Shown here: in pieces, positions 9,378 to 17,497 of the stretch
Layout of the letters: the number at the start of each line of letters is the position of its first letter
Numbering within the stretch: position 1 is the first letter of the stretch
Assembly (NCBI GenBank): GCA_036562185.1
Contig: DATCKN010000090.1
Span: 109,613-173,612, forward strand
Direction: 5' to 3'
DNA from: Thermoclostridium sp036562185
GTDB lineage: Bacteria; Bacillota; Clostridia; DSM-8532
Length of the DNA stretch: 64,000 nt
The notes under the pieces: model-generated
Told to the model about the DNA's origin: nothing
What the model saw: the letters and a program-made list of their open reading frames with translations, nothing else
Databases searched by the model: none
Translations under genes and position numbers: made by a program

Positions 9378-10643
9378 ATGAGTTATCGGGCAGATAATGA
9401 ATTAATCAGGGAAATCCGTTATGAAGTTGTTAAAAGATCCGAACTTATAAATGCTTCGGAAAATGAAATGGACACAGTGTTAATGTCCCTTGTGGAAGAG
9501 GTTGCTTTTGAAAAAACAAGGAATCTTCATTTAGGAATAGCAGAAAAAAAGAAATTGGTTGAAAAAGTCTTCAATTCTTTAAGACGGTTTGATATTCTCG
9601 AACCACTGCTCAAAGATCCTGATATAACCGAAATCATGATAAATGGACCAAGCAATATATTTATTGAGAAAAACGGGGTTTCAAAGAAAACATCTTTAAA
9701 GTTTGACAGCAGGGAGCAGCTTGAAGATCTTATCCAGCGGATAGTATCCAAAGTGAACAGAAGTGTAAATGAAGCCCAGCCCATTGTTGATGCAAGGTTG
9801 CCGGATGGCTCGAGGGTTAATGTTGTTTTAGCTCCTGTTGCATTAAACGGACCTTTAATGACAATAAGAAAATTTCCCGAGAAACCGTTGACAATGGAAA
9901 AACTGATAGAATCGGGTTCAATAACAGCTGAAGCGGCTGATTTACTTAAGATTCTGGTTCAGGCTAAATACAACCTTTTTATATGTGGTGGAACGGGTTC
10001 AGGTAAAACTACTTTTTTAAATGTTCTTTCGGACTTCATACCTTCAAACGAAAGAATCATTACAATTGAAGATTCTGCAGAATTAAAGCTGTCTAATGTA
10101 ATTAATCTGGCTCAGATGGAAACACGGAATGCAAACACCGAAGGTATAGGCGAAATACCTATGAAGGCACTTATAAAAACAAGTTTACGTATGCGGCCCG
10201 AAAGAATAATAGTTGGCGAAGTCCGCGGAGAAGAAGCTCTCGACATGCTTCAAGCCATGAATACAGGACATGAAGGTTCAATGTCAACCGGCCACGCAAA
10301 TTCCATCAGGGATATGCTTTCACGCCTGGAAACAATGGTATTAATGGCGGCTCCTCTCCCTCTTGAAGCCATTCGTAAGCAGATAGCCTCAAGTCTTGAT
10401 ATTATGATCTTCCTTTCCCGTTTCAGGGACGGCACTCGTAAAGTAGCTGAAATTTGCGAGGTTTTGGGGTTTTATGACGGGGAGGTGAAACTGAACCGGC
10501 TTTACAGGTATGAAGATGAAGGTGAAGAGCCGGATGGAAAAGTGACAGGCCGGTTGAAACCAACAGGCAATATGCTGCAAAATACCGAAAAAATAAGGCA
10601 ATACCTTGGGTACATTCCGAACCACCCTCTGATACACCCTTAA
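9378..10643 (+). CDS. cpaF: CpaF/TadA-family type II/IV secretion ATPase
   Basis: 421 residues. Start at 9378, 6 bases from AGAGGGG; ATG 9372 touches that sequence. An N-terminal helical domain leads to FDILEPLLKDPDITEIMING, typical of CpaF. Walker A GGTGSGKT is at about 204-211, the Asp box is TIEDSAELKL, Walker B is RIIVGEVRGEEALD, and the His box is GHEGSMSTGHANS. All catalytic elements are present. It powers assembly of Tad/Flp pili. The usual downstream tadB, tadC and pilin genes are absent; rpsB follows instead, and platform-like genes reappear at 20.1 kb. Confidence 0.92.
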   Translation: MSYRADNELIREIRYEVVKRSELINASENEMDTVLMSLVEEVAFEKTRNLHLGIAEKKKLVEKVFNSLRRFDILEPLLKDPDITEIMINGPSNIFIEKNGVSKKTSLKFDSREQLEDLIQRIVSKVNRSVNEAQPIVDARLPDGSRVNVVLAPVALNGPLMTIRKFPEKPLTMEKLIESGSITAEAADLLKILVQAKYNLFICGGTGSGKTTFLNVLSDFIPSNERIITIEDSAELKLSNVINLAQMETRNANTEGIGEIPMKALIKTSLRMRPERIIVGEVRGEEALDMLQAMNTGHEGSMSTGHANSIRDMLSRLETMVLMAAPLPLEAIRKQIASSLDIMIFLSRFRDGTRKVAEICEVLGFYDGEVKLNRLYRYEDEGEEPDGKVTGRLKPTGNMLQNTEKIRQYLGYIPNHPLIHP

Positions 10644-10759
10644 TACATTTTCCTCAAACAGCCCCATATCCCTGCTAAACAGTTCTATGACGCGTTTGCC
10701 TAAAATTTTACTTGCACTGTACTATAACCTGCATTGCAAATAACCTTAAAAATTGCTTG

Positions 10760-10788
10760 TTGCCAAATTCTAACCTGTGTGGTATACT
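10760..10788 (+). promoter_or_regulatory. sigma-A promoter of the rpsB operon
   Basis: TTGCCA at 10760-10765, a 17-base spacer and TATACT at 10783-10788, with an extended -10 TG at 10780-10781. The start point would be near 10795, leaving a leader of about 145 bases before rpsB. Confidence 0.75.
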
Positions 10789-10852
10789 ACTTGAGAATAA
10801 AAATACACACGTAGTTTGATTTGTAAAAATGTGCCCCTTGTGACTGAAATAT

Positions 10853-10872
10853 GCAGCATAGCTGCTTTTTTT
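10853..10872 (+). terminator. Possible attenuator in the rpsB leader
   Basis: GCAGC-ATA-GCTGC followed by seven T (10866-10872), between the rpsB promoter and start. The stem is only 5 bp with a 3-base loop, but the T run is clean. It could give premature termination in the S2 leader. Ribosomal protein leaders are often autoregulated; that is inference here. Confidence 0.45.
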
Positions 10873-10940
10873 ACGGTTATAAGCTGAGCGGGTGTTTTAC
10901 AAAGGTGAAAACTACGGAGGGTAAACAGGAGGTTATATTT

Positions 10941-11747
10941 ATGTCAGTAATTTCTATGAAACAGCTGTTGGAAGCTGGCGTCCATTTCGGACATCAAACA
11001 AGAAGATGGAATCCCAAGATGGCGGAATACATCTTCACAGAAAGAAACGGAATCTATATCATCGATCTTCAGAAAACAGTTAAAAAACTTGAAGAAGCTT
11101 ATTATTTCCTGCGCAATGTCGTTATGGAAGGCGGAGACGTCCTGTTTGTAGGAACAAAGAAACAGGCCCAGGATGCTATACGCCAGGAAGCTGAAAGATG
11201 CGGTATGTATTATGTAAATAACCGCTGGCTTGGTGGTATGTTGACTAACTTTAAGACTATCCAGAAGCGTATTGAACGCCTTAATGAACTCCAAAGAATG
11301 GAGGAGGAAGGTGTTTTCGAAGTTCTTCCGAAAAAGGAAGTTATCAAATTAAAACTTGAAATGGAAAAGCTTGAGAAAAACCTTGGCGGCATTCGCGAAA
11401 TGAAAAGGCTTCCGGGTGTGATTTTTGTAGTTGATCCAAAGAAAGAAAGGATTGCAATCCTCGAAGCTAAAAAATTAGGTATTCCTATCGTTGCAATTGT
11501 AGATACTAATTGTGATCCTGATGAAGTTGATTATGTAATACCAGGTAATGACGATGCAATCCGTGCTGTTAAATTAATTGCAGCAAAAATGGCAGATGCA
11601 GTAATAGAAGCAAGACAGGGCGAACAGATGGAATCTTCCGCAGAAAGTACTGCAACCAGCCATGATGAAGAGTTCAGCCTCAATGATATAAATATAGACG
11701 TTGAAGCAATTGAAGAACCTGAAGAAAATGCTGAAGACGAAGAATAA
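10941..11747 (+). CDS. rpsB: 30S ribosomal protein S2
   Basis: 268 residues from ATG 10941, 8 bases after AGGAGG. The longer open frame from 10851 runs through the leader and attenuator and is not the real start. Signature stretches: LLEAGVHFGHQTRRWNPKM, YIIDLQKT, FVGTKKQAQDAIRQEA, NNRWLGGMLTNF and VVDPKKERIAILEA. The C-terminal 35 residues are acidic (ending EEPEENAEDEE), an extension seen in clostridial S2. S2 binds the 30S head-body junction with S1 and recruits mRNA. First gene of rpsB-tsf. Confidence 0.97.
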   Translation: MSVISMKQLLEAGVHFGHQTRRWNPKMAEYIFTERNGIYIIDLQKTVKKLEEAYYFLRNVVMEGGDVLFVGTKKQAQDAIRQEAERCGMYYVNNRWLGGMLTNFKTIQKRIERLNELQRMEEEGVFEVLPKKEVIKLKLEMEKLEKNLGGIREMKRLPGVIFVVDPKKERIAILEAKKLGIPIVAIVDTNCDPDEVDYVIPGNDDAIRAVKLIAAKMADAVIEARQGEQMESSAESTATSHDEEFSLNDINIDVEAIEEPEENAEDEE

Positions 11748-11788
11748 TGGATGAAGTATAATAGATTATATGGATAGGGAGGATAATA

Positions 11789-12436
11789 ATGAATATAACT
11801 GCTGAAATGGTAAAGGAACTCCGCGAAAGAACGGGCAGCGGCATGATGGATTGCAAGAAGGCACTCGTTGAAAGCAACGGAGATATGGAGAAAGCCATTG
11901 AATATCTCAGAGAAAAAGGTTTGGCTACTGCAGCTAAAAAGGCTGGAAGAATTGCTGCAGAAGGTATTGTAGATGCATATATTCACGGTGGCGGAAGAAT
12001 CGGAGTTTTGGTTGAAGTAAATATTGAAACCGATTTTGCTGCCAAGAATGAGGAATTCAGAAGTTTTGTAAAAGATATAGCAATGCAGATAGCTGCAAGC
12101 AATCCTCAATATGTCAGAAGAGAAGAAGTACCTGAGGAAGTAATTGAAAGGGAAAAGGAAATTCTGAAGGTACAGGCGATGAATGAAGGGAAACCGGCTA
12201 ATATAGCTGAGAAAATGGTTGCCGGACGTATTGAAAAGTTCTATAAAGAAGTATGTCTGCTTGAACAGCCTTTTATTAAAGATCCAGACAAGACAGTAAA
12301 AGACATTCTTAACGAAAAAATTGCCACAATAGGAGAAAACATTAATATCCGCCGTTTCGTCCGTTACGAAATGGGTGAAGGTCTGGCAAAGAGAGAGGAA
12401 AATTTTGCTGAAGAAGTAATGAAGCAGATTAAATGA
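11789..12436 (+). CDS. tsf: Elongation factor Ts
   Basis: 215 residues. It exchanges GDP for GTP on EF-Tu. The N-terminal UBA-like domain carries VKELRERTGSGMMDCKKAL, followed by EYLREKGLATAAKKAGRIA and the core motif VEVNIETDFAAKNEEFR. The length fits the short Gram-positive form that lacks part of the dimerisation subdomain of the E. coli protein. The start follows GGGAGGATAATA. It is cotranscribed with rpsB (41-base gap) and followed by a strong hairpin. Confidence 0.97.
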   Translation: MNITAEMVKELRERTGSGMMDCKKALVESNGDMEKAIEYLREKGLATAAKKAGRIAAEGIVDAYIHGGGRIGVLVEVNIETDFAAKNEEFRSFVKDIAMQIAASNPQYVRREEVPEEVIEREKEILKVQAMNEGKPANIAEKMVAGRIEKFYKEVCLLEQPFIKDPDKTVKDILNEKIATIGENINIRRFVRYEMGEGLAKREENFAEEVMKQIK

Positions 12437-12445
12437 TAATGATGA

Positions 12446-12484
12446 AAAAGGGTATATTAATAAGAAATATTAATATACCCTTTT
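12446..12484 (+). terminator. 17-bp perfect hairpin between tsf and pyrH
   Basis: AAAAGGGTATATTAATA (12446-12462) pairs with TATTAATATACCCTTTT (12468-12484) around an AGAAA loop. The T run is part of the stem. It is likely a terminator or partial terminator separating rpsB-tsf from pyrH-frr, 30 bases before the pyrH start. Confidence 0.75.
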
Positions 12485-12514
12485 AAATGCAAATAAAAAT
12501 GCCGGAGGAATTAT

Positions 12515-13228
12515 ATGGGTTTGAAATATAAGCGGATTTTGATTAAAATCAGCGGTGAAGCTCTTGCAGGAAATAAAGGGTTTGGGTTGGATCAGGAGAT
12601 TCTCGGTGACATCTGTTCTTCCATAAAAGATGCTGCAGATATGGGGGCAGAAATTGCTATTGTTGTAGGCGGCGGTAATTTCTGGAGAGGCCGTTCAGGA
12701 AAAGGTATGGACAGAACCACTTCGGATCATATGGGGATGCTTGCTACGGTAATAAATGCATTGGCTCTTGCAGATGCTCTTGAATCAAGAGGAGTCCCGA
12801 CCCGTGTTCAGACTGCTATCGATATGAGAAGGATTGCAGAACCATATATACGTGGCCGTGCTGTAAGACACCTGGAGAAAAAACGTGTTGTTATATTTGC
12901 CTGTGGAACAGGAAACCCATTTTTTACTACAGATACAGCAGCTGCATTACGAGCTGCAGAAATTGATGCAGAAGCTATTCTGCTTGCAAAAAACGTGGAT
13001 GCAGTTTATGACTCGGATCCGAAAATTAACAGCAATGCTGTGAAAATAGACAGAATCACTTACATGGACATATTAAACCGTCAGTTGGGAGTTATGGATT
13101 CAACAGCTTCAACTCTTTGCATGGACAACAATATTCCTGTTATTGTTTTTGGTATAAAAGAGCCCGATAATATAATCAGGGTTCTTAGAGGTGAAAATAT
13201 AGGGACTTATATTGCAAGGGAGGTATAA
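12515..13228 (+). CDS. pyrH: UMP kinase
   Basis: 237 residues of the amino acid kinase fold. It phosphorylates UMP to UDP. Seen: YKRILIKISGEALAG at the N-terminus, VVGGGNFWRG near residue 50, DHMGMLATVINALAL, and FACGTGNPFFTTDTAAALRA, which holds the nucleotide- and substrate-binding Thr/Asp residues. The start follows CCGGAGG. It is placed 2 bases before frr in the conserved rpsB-tsf-pyrH-frr order. Confidence 0.97.
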   Translation: MGLKYKRILIKISGEALAGNKGFGLDQEILGDICSSIKDAADMGAEIAIVVGGGNFWRGRSGKGMDRTTSDHMGMLATVINALALADALESRGVPTRVQTAIDMRRIAEPYIRGRAVRHLEKKRVVIFACGTGNPFFTTDTAAALRAAEIDAEAILLAKNVDAVYDSDPKINSNAVKIDRITYMDILNRQLGVMDSTASTLCMDNNIPVIVFGIKEPDNIIRVLRGENIGTYIAREV

Positions 13229-13230
13229 TA

Positions 13231-13785
13231 ATGCAAAAGGAATACAAAAATGTGACTGAAAAAATGGACAAAACCATTGCGGTTTTAAATGATGAACTTG
13301 CAGGTATTCGTGCAGGTCGCGCAAATCCAAAGCTTTTGGACAAGGTTACCGTCGAGTATTATGGTGTTCCGACACCGGTGAATCAGCTTGCCAATATCAG
13401 TATTCCTGAAGCCAGACAAATCGTGATTCAGCCATGGGATTCTAAAATCCTGTCAGATGTTGAAAAGGCTATTAACGCTGCAAACCTTGGGTTGAATCCA
13501 AACAATGATGGCAAAGTAATACGTCTGATATTCCCTCCTTTAACAGAAGAACGCCGTTTAGAACTGACTAAACAGGTGAAGAAAATAGGCGAAAATGCAA
13601 AAGTAGCTATCAGACAGATTCGGCGTGATGCAATGGAGCAGTATAAGAAATTGAAGAAAGACGGCGAAATAACTGAAGACGATTTAAAAGTAAGTGAAAC
13701 AGATATCCAAAAAATAACCGATGGTTACATAGAAAATATAGACAAGATTGTAGCCGCTAAAATTGATGAAATAATGGAAGTATAA
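13231..13785 (+). CDS. frr: Ribosome recycling factor
   Basis: 184 residues, normal length. With EF-G it splits post-termination ribosomes. Seen: LAGIRAGRANPKLLDKV, VEYYGVPTPVNQLANISIPEAR, the hinge region IQPWDSKIL, and RRDAMEQYKKLKKDGEITEDD near the C-terminus. GGGAGG at the end of pyrH serves as its ribosome binding site. Usually uppS and cdsA follow; here a small unknown gene does. Confidence 0.97.
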   Translation: MQKEYKNVTEKMDKTIAVLNDELAGIRAGRANPKLLDKVTVEYYGVPTPVNQLANISIPEARQIVIQPWDSKILSDVEKAINAANLGLNPNNDGKVIRLIFPPLTEERRLELTKQVKKIGENAKVAIRQIRRDAMEQYKKLKKDGEITEDDLKVSETDIQKITDGYIENIDKIVAAKIDEIMEV

Positions 13786-13786
13786 A

Positions 13787-13981
13787 ATGGATGAATTGTG
13801 TTTAACCGGAATGACACTTAAAGAAGCAAAGAACGTGCTTTTTCAGCAAGGTATTTCTGAGTACAAAGTGGCAGTTACAAGCCCGCCGCGCTGTAAAAAT
13901 GAAGTTATAGATGATGATTTCCGAGTGTTATTGGTTTATCCGGATCATTCGCCGATAACAATTCTTGTTTGCAAACCATAA
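13787..13981 (+). CDS. Small PASTA-like protein of unknown function
   Basis: 64 residues, starting 1 base after the frr stop, so almost certainly translated with it. The sequence GMTLKEAKNVLFQQGI followed by YKVAVTSPPR and a C-terminal beta strand resembles one PASTA repeat (G-x-x-x-x-x-A in the first helix). There is no signal peptide or membrane segment, so it is not a standard PASTA cell-wall sensor. The resemblance is weak. An rpsB-type operon position suggests a link to translation but does not prove it. A terminator follows. Confidence 0.6.
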   Translation: MDELCLTGMTLKEAKNVLFQQGISEYKVAVTSPPRCKNEVIDDDFRVLLVYPDHSPITILVCKP

Positions 13982-13999
13982 ATATTTTTGTCGTGCCCG

Positions 14000-14045
14000 A
14001 GGACAGATGTTGAGATGATATGTATGTTCAGCAGCTGTCCTTTTT
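14000..14045 (+). terminator. Terminator of the pyrH-frr operon
   Basis: AGGACAG (14000-14006) pairs with CTGTCCT (14035-14041) and is followed by T's to 14045. The loop is long (28 bases), so the stem is less certain than others in the window. Confidence 0.55.
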
Positions 14046-14321
14046 ATATATCACTTTCAAATCTTTTTAATCAATATAATATACCTTTTTTTCAATAATT
14101 TTTGATAGAAATTTCTGTTCATCCCAAATAACAGTTTTTTCATACAAAAAACACTATAGTAATAACAAATATTTCCAATCACCATAATTGCATATTGTGC
14201 TTTTCTGTATTAAAATGGAAATTACTCTCTTATTTACAGCATACTACTCGATAACTGCAATGTTCACAGATTTGGAATTGCCCACCTTATACAAATGCAA
14301 AGGGAGTTGTGAGGAGTGTAA
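14046..14321. other. Intergenic region before the kinase operon
   Basis: About 275 AT-rich bases with no open frame. The promoter of the following ten-gene operon should lie here, but I see no box pair with good spacing to either TTGACA or TATAAT. GGGAGTTGTGAGGAG just before 14322 is a good ribosome binding site. Confidence 0.4.
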
Positions 14322-15716
14322 ATGACAGGAAAAGTAGTAAGCGGTAAATATCAAATTGTTGAAAAGCTTGGAGCAGGGGGTTCAGGAGAAGTATATAAGG
14401 CATATCATATTCAGCTGAGAACACCATGGGCATTAAAAATAATACCTTCTGATGATACCTCGGCCGATAACGAACTAAAAGTCCTGAAAAAGTTGAATCA
14501 TCCTGCTTTTCCGCGTGTTGTTGACGTTATCAGGGAGAATGGTAAAACCATTGTGGTTTTTGATTACTATGAAGGCCCTAACTTGCAGGAATTAATTGAG
14601 CTCAACGGCAGAATAGACGAAAAACGAGTGTTAAATTGGGCTATACAGATTCTTGATGCATTGTCATATCTGCACAACTGCCCTGAACCTATAATATACA
14701 GGGACTTGAAGCCTTCAAATTTAATAGTTCTCGAAGATGGAACAATCAAGCTTGTTGATTTTGGTACTGCCAGGCAATTCAAGAAAAATAACAGCGATGA
14801 TACGATTTACCTCGGAACCCCGGGATATGCTGCACCGGAACAGTATGGAACAGGGCAAACCGACGTAAGAACCGATATATATAATTTCGGCATGACAATA
14901 TTTCATTTGCTTACCGGAATTCATCCGCTAAAATGTAATGAGCACCAGATGAAAGATCTACTGGATGATGCAGGTGTATCACCGGATTTAAGTTCTGTTA
15001 TTCTGAGATGTATTGAAAAAGATCCCGACGAACGTTTCATGAGCGTAGAAGAAATAAAAAAAGCCATTTGCTCGTGCAATGATACGAGACACGTTAAATA
15101 CCAAACATTGGGAAAAAATGCGGTAGAAATAAGCGTATCAGGTATACAGAGCGGTGTCGGCGTGACGCATTTTTGCATTCTGTTCGGTATGTGGCTTAAA
15201 AATAAACATTATAAAACAGCGGTTCTGGAGTACTATGAATCAGGAGATACTTTAGATCTTTGCATGCTGTTGAATAAAGAGCCGCAGCTAAAGAAACTGG
15301 GCTATTATCAGATAAAGGGGTTATGTATTTACCCGTCAATGGGGTCAGAGAAAATCGACAATTTCAGAAGGTCAGACTATGACTATATTTTAATTGATTA
15401 CGGTATCCATGATGAATACATATCCAGATTAATGCCGAGAAGTGACATCAGGATAATCATGGCTCCAGGAGCTGACTGGAAAATATATGCAATTAATGCA
15501 TTTGTAAAAAAATACGAAAGCATTCTGAAGCTCCCAAATACATATCTTACGTTTCCAATGCAGGATAAAAAATCAATTAACATAATAAGGTCTTACTTTA
15601 AAAAGATAAACATAATATCGGTTCCATATGCAGTAAATCCATGGAAAACCGATCCAGCAGTAAATAATGAGATAGAAAGCATATACCAAAAGATATTCCA
15701 GATAAGAAAAGTATAA
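14322..15716 (+). CDS. Ser/Thr protein kinase fused to a degenerate ParA/MinD-like domain
   Basis: 464 residues. Residues 1-255 are a Hanks-type kinase: glycine loop GAGGSG (17-22), Lys39 in ALKI, Glu51 in helix C, catalytic YRDLKPSN with Asp128, DFG at 147-149 and GTPGYAAPEQYG. HRD is changed to YRD, but all catalytic residues are present. Residues 265-464 look like a MinD/ParA fold: GIQSGVGVTH at 274-283 stands where the deviant Walker A should be but lacks the Lys, and YDYILIDYG is the Walker B-like strand. No membrane segment, FHA or PASTA domain is seen. It is first in an operon of Tad-like genes, so it probably controls or places that machine; substrates are unknown. Confidence 0.85.
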   Translation: MTGKVVSGKYQIVEKLGAGGSGEVYKAYHIQLRTPWALKIIPSDDTSADNELKVLKKLNHPAFPRVVDVIRENGKTIVVFDYYEGPNLQELIELNGRIDEKRVLNWAIQILDALSYLHNCPEPIIYRDLKPSNLIVLEDGTIKLVDFGTARQFKKNNSDDTIYLGTPGYAAPEQYGTGQTDVRTDIYNFGMTIFHLLTGIHPLKCNEHQMKDLLDDAGVSPDLSSVILRCIEKDPDERFMSVEEIKKAICSCNDTRHVKYQTLGKNAVEISVSGIQSGVGVTHFCILFGMWLKNKHYKTAVLEYYESGDTLDLCMLLNKEPQLKKLGYYQIKGLCIYPSMGSEKIDNFRRSDYDYILIDYGIHDEYISRLMPRSDIRIIMAPGADWKIYAINAFVKKYESILKLPNTYLTFPMQDKKSINIIRSYFKKINIISVPYAVNPWKTDPAVNNEIESIYQKIFQIRKV

Positions 15717-15731
15717 CAGAAGGTGAAAAAA

Positions 15732-16664
15732 ATGGCCTTTTTCCGAAAAAGAAAAATGTTTTCTGTTTTAGCGGTAATTTTTACATTAACCATTATTCTT
15801 CTGCTGTTATCTGGTTTATATTACCTGTATCAAAAAAAACTAGCGCAAACTGTTGAAACATATGAGGATGAACTGGAGCAGCTTAAATTTGATCTGTATT
15901 CACTTAACAGGCGTGTTTATGTACCAAAACAGGATATACCTTTTGGTACGGTATTAACACAGGATATGTTTGATATTGTTGAAATGAAACTGGATTTTCC
16001 TCAGGCCAGGCTTTTTGATGAATCTGACATAGGAAAGGTAAACACTGTTTTTCTTCCGTCAGGAGCTCCGGTTTTTAAAACATCAGTTGCTGAAGAGAAA
16101 TTGGATAATGATTTGCGCGAACAGGAATTTAATATGTTTTATCTGCAGTCAAATCAGAAAAAAGGGGATTTTGTGGATGTGCGCATCTTTTTCCCGAACG
16201 GGGAAAACTATATCGTATTAAGCAAAAAGCAAATAAAAGATATAATTCTTGAAGAAAATACTGTAAGGCTTTGGCTGGATGAGTCTGAAATTCATAATAT
16301 CAGCAGTGCAATAATAGATGCGTATATCCATCCCGGAACAAAAATATATGTTGCCACATATATCATGCCTGAATTGCAGGAGGCTGCAGTGCCATTTTAT
16401 GCTGCAAACGAGAATGTACTGGATTTAATGCGCAAGGATCCGAATATTGTTGAAAAAGCGTCCGATGCTCTAGCACGTGAATTAAGGGCTTCTCTTGAAA
16501 GTAATCTCAGTTCAGTTGCAAAAGAAGATATCAGTAAAGTCACAACAGGTGTTAATGAAGAAATATCAAAGAATAAAGAGCTCATCCAATCCCAGGAAGC
16601 ACCTCGTGATAAAACCGGTGAAAAGGTAAATTTTAACCGGGAAAATACTGAAGTTTTCAATTAG
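15732..16664 (+). CDS. CpaB/RcpC-like SAF-domain membrane protein
   Basis: 310 residues from ATG 15732, 6 bases after AGAAGGTG; a GTG at 15723 lies inside that sequence. One membrane segment (about 10-35) is followed by a short coiled stretch, then a SAF-type domain (VYVPKQDIPFGTVLTQDMFD), as in CpaB/RcpC, which joins Tad secretion machines to the cell envelope. The C-terminal 70 residues are charged and probably disordered. In Gram-negatives CpaB contacts the secretin; with no outer membrane here it may bind the wall or the platform. Follows the kinase by 15 bases. Confidence 0.75.
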   Translation: MAFFRKRKMFSVLAVIFTLTIILLLLSGLYYLYQKKLAQTVETYEDELEQLKFDLYSLNRRVYVPKQDIPFGTVLTQDMFDIVEMKLDFPQARLFDESDIGKVNTVFLPSGAPVFKTSVAEEKLDNDLREQEFNMFYLQSNQKKGDFVDVRIFFPNGENYIVLSKKQIKDIILEENTVRLWLDESEIHNISSAIIDAYIHPGTKIYVATYIMPELQEAAVPFYAANENVLDLMRKDPNIVEKASDALARELRASLESNLSSVAKEDISKVTTGVNEEISKNKELIQSQEAPRDKTGEKVNFNRENTEVFN

Positions 16665-16816
16665 CAATCGGTTTTCCCCAGGTTCTTTGACATGATATCA
16701 GGTAAAAACCGGTTACGTACCGGCAGCCCTGATTTGGCAGTGTTCATAAAGCCGGTAACGAATGGCAAAGAATGCGGAACTATTTGGAAATATGGTTTTT
16801 AACGGAGATGAAAACA

Positions 16817-17494
16817 ATGTACGAAGATACTAAAATAATCGGTTTTGCTGGTTTTTGCAAATCAGATATTATTTTGTATCTGTCTAGGATTCTCTATCTG
16901 ACCGGAGATAAAGTTGCCGTAATCGACAGGTCACATGAACAGGAGCTTTATTATCACGTACCTGCCGAATCTATCTCGGACGACAGGCTTGAGTACAGAG
17001 GTATTGATGTCTATTTAAGATGCCAGAATATTCCGCTGAAAGATTTCCCAGTAAAGGATTACCAGGTTGTTTTGGTTGATTTGGGTGTTAATTCTGAAAC
17101 TTATGAAGATGTTAAGCTTTTAAAGGTATTGTATATTGTAACTGACTGTAACAGGCATCACACCATACCACTTTCGGCCTGGCTAAGAAATCTGGCCACA
17201 GGTCCCGATTCTGTACGGATTATAAGAGACACAGTTTACGGCAAAATCCGGCCAAGATATATAGATTCATTACTGCAGGCAGGCCAGGTTACAAATGTCC
17301 TTGCTAAATATGAGTTCCGGCTTAACGATGATGAATACTCAACCAGGCTTCTATGCCAATATGATGATATTTACAGGTTCGCCAAAATTCCGGAAGATTA
17401 CAAAAACATGCTGATGGATTGCATAACGGAAATCTTCGGGAAAGAAGTTAAATCGGCCAGAAAAGCATTGAGAAAAGCCCAGATGGGAGGGTAA
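16817..17494 (+). CDS. MinD/ParA-like protein lacking a P-loop
   Basis: 225 residues from ATG 16817, 8 bases after CGGAGA; the open frame extends upstream to 16772 but without a ribosome binding site. The fold pattern is beta-alpha as in MinD (IIGFAGF, VAVIDRSHEQ, YQVVLVDLGVN, VLYIVTDCN), yet the first loop reads GFAGFCKSDIIL, with no GKT. So it probably does not hydrolyse ATP in the usual way. It resembles the TadZ-type proteins nearby and may act as a scaffold. The 150-base gap before it has an imperfect hairpin (16718-16757). No closer relative is recognised. Confidence 0.6.
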   Translation: MYEDTKIIGFAGFCKSDIILYLSRILYLTGDKVAVIDRSHEQELYYHVPAESISDDRLEYRGIDVYLRCQNIPLKDFPVKDYQVVLVDLGVNSETYEDVKLLKVLYIVTDCNRHHTIPLSAWLRNLATGPDSVRIIRDTVYGKIRPRYIDSLLQAGQVTNVLAKYEFRLNDDEYSTRLLCQYDDIYRFAKIPEDYKNMLMDCITEIFGKEVKSARKALRKAQMGG

Positions 17495-17497
17495 ACA

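Noticed and set aside
11531..12109. Minus-strand frame of 192 residues across rpsB-tsf
   Set aside because: Antisense shadow, Ser/Phe/Tyr-rich, no start signals.
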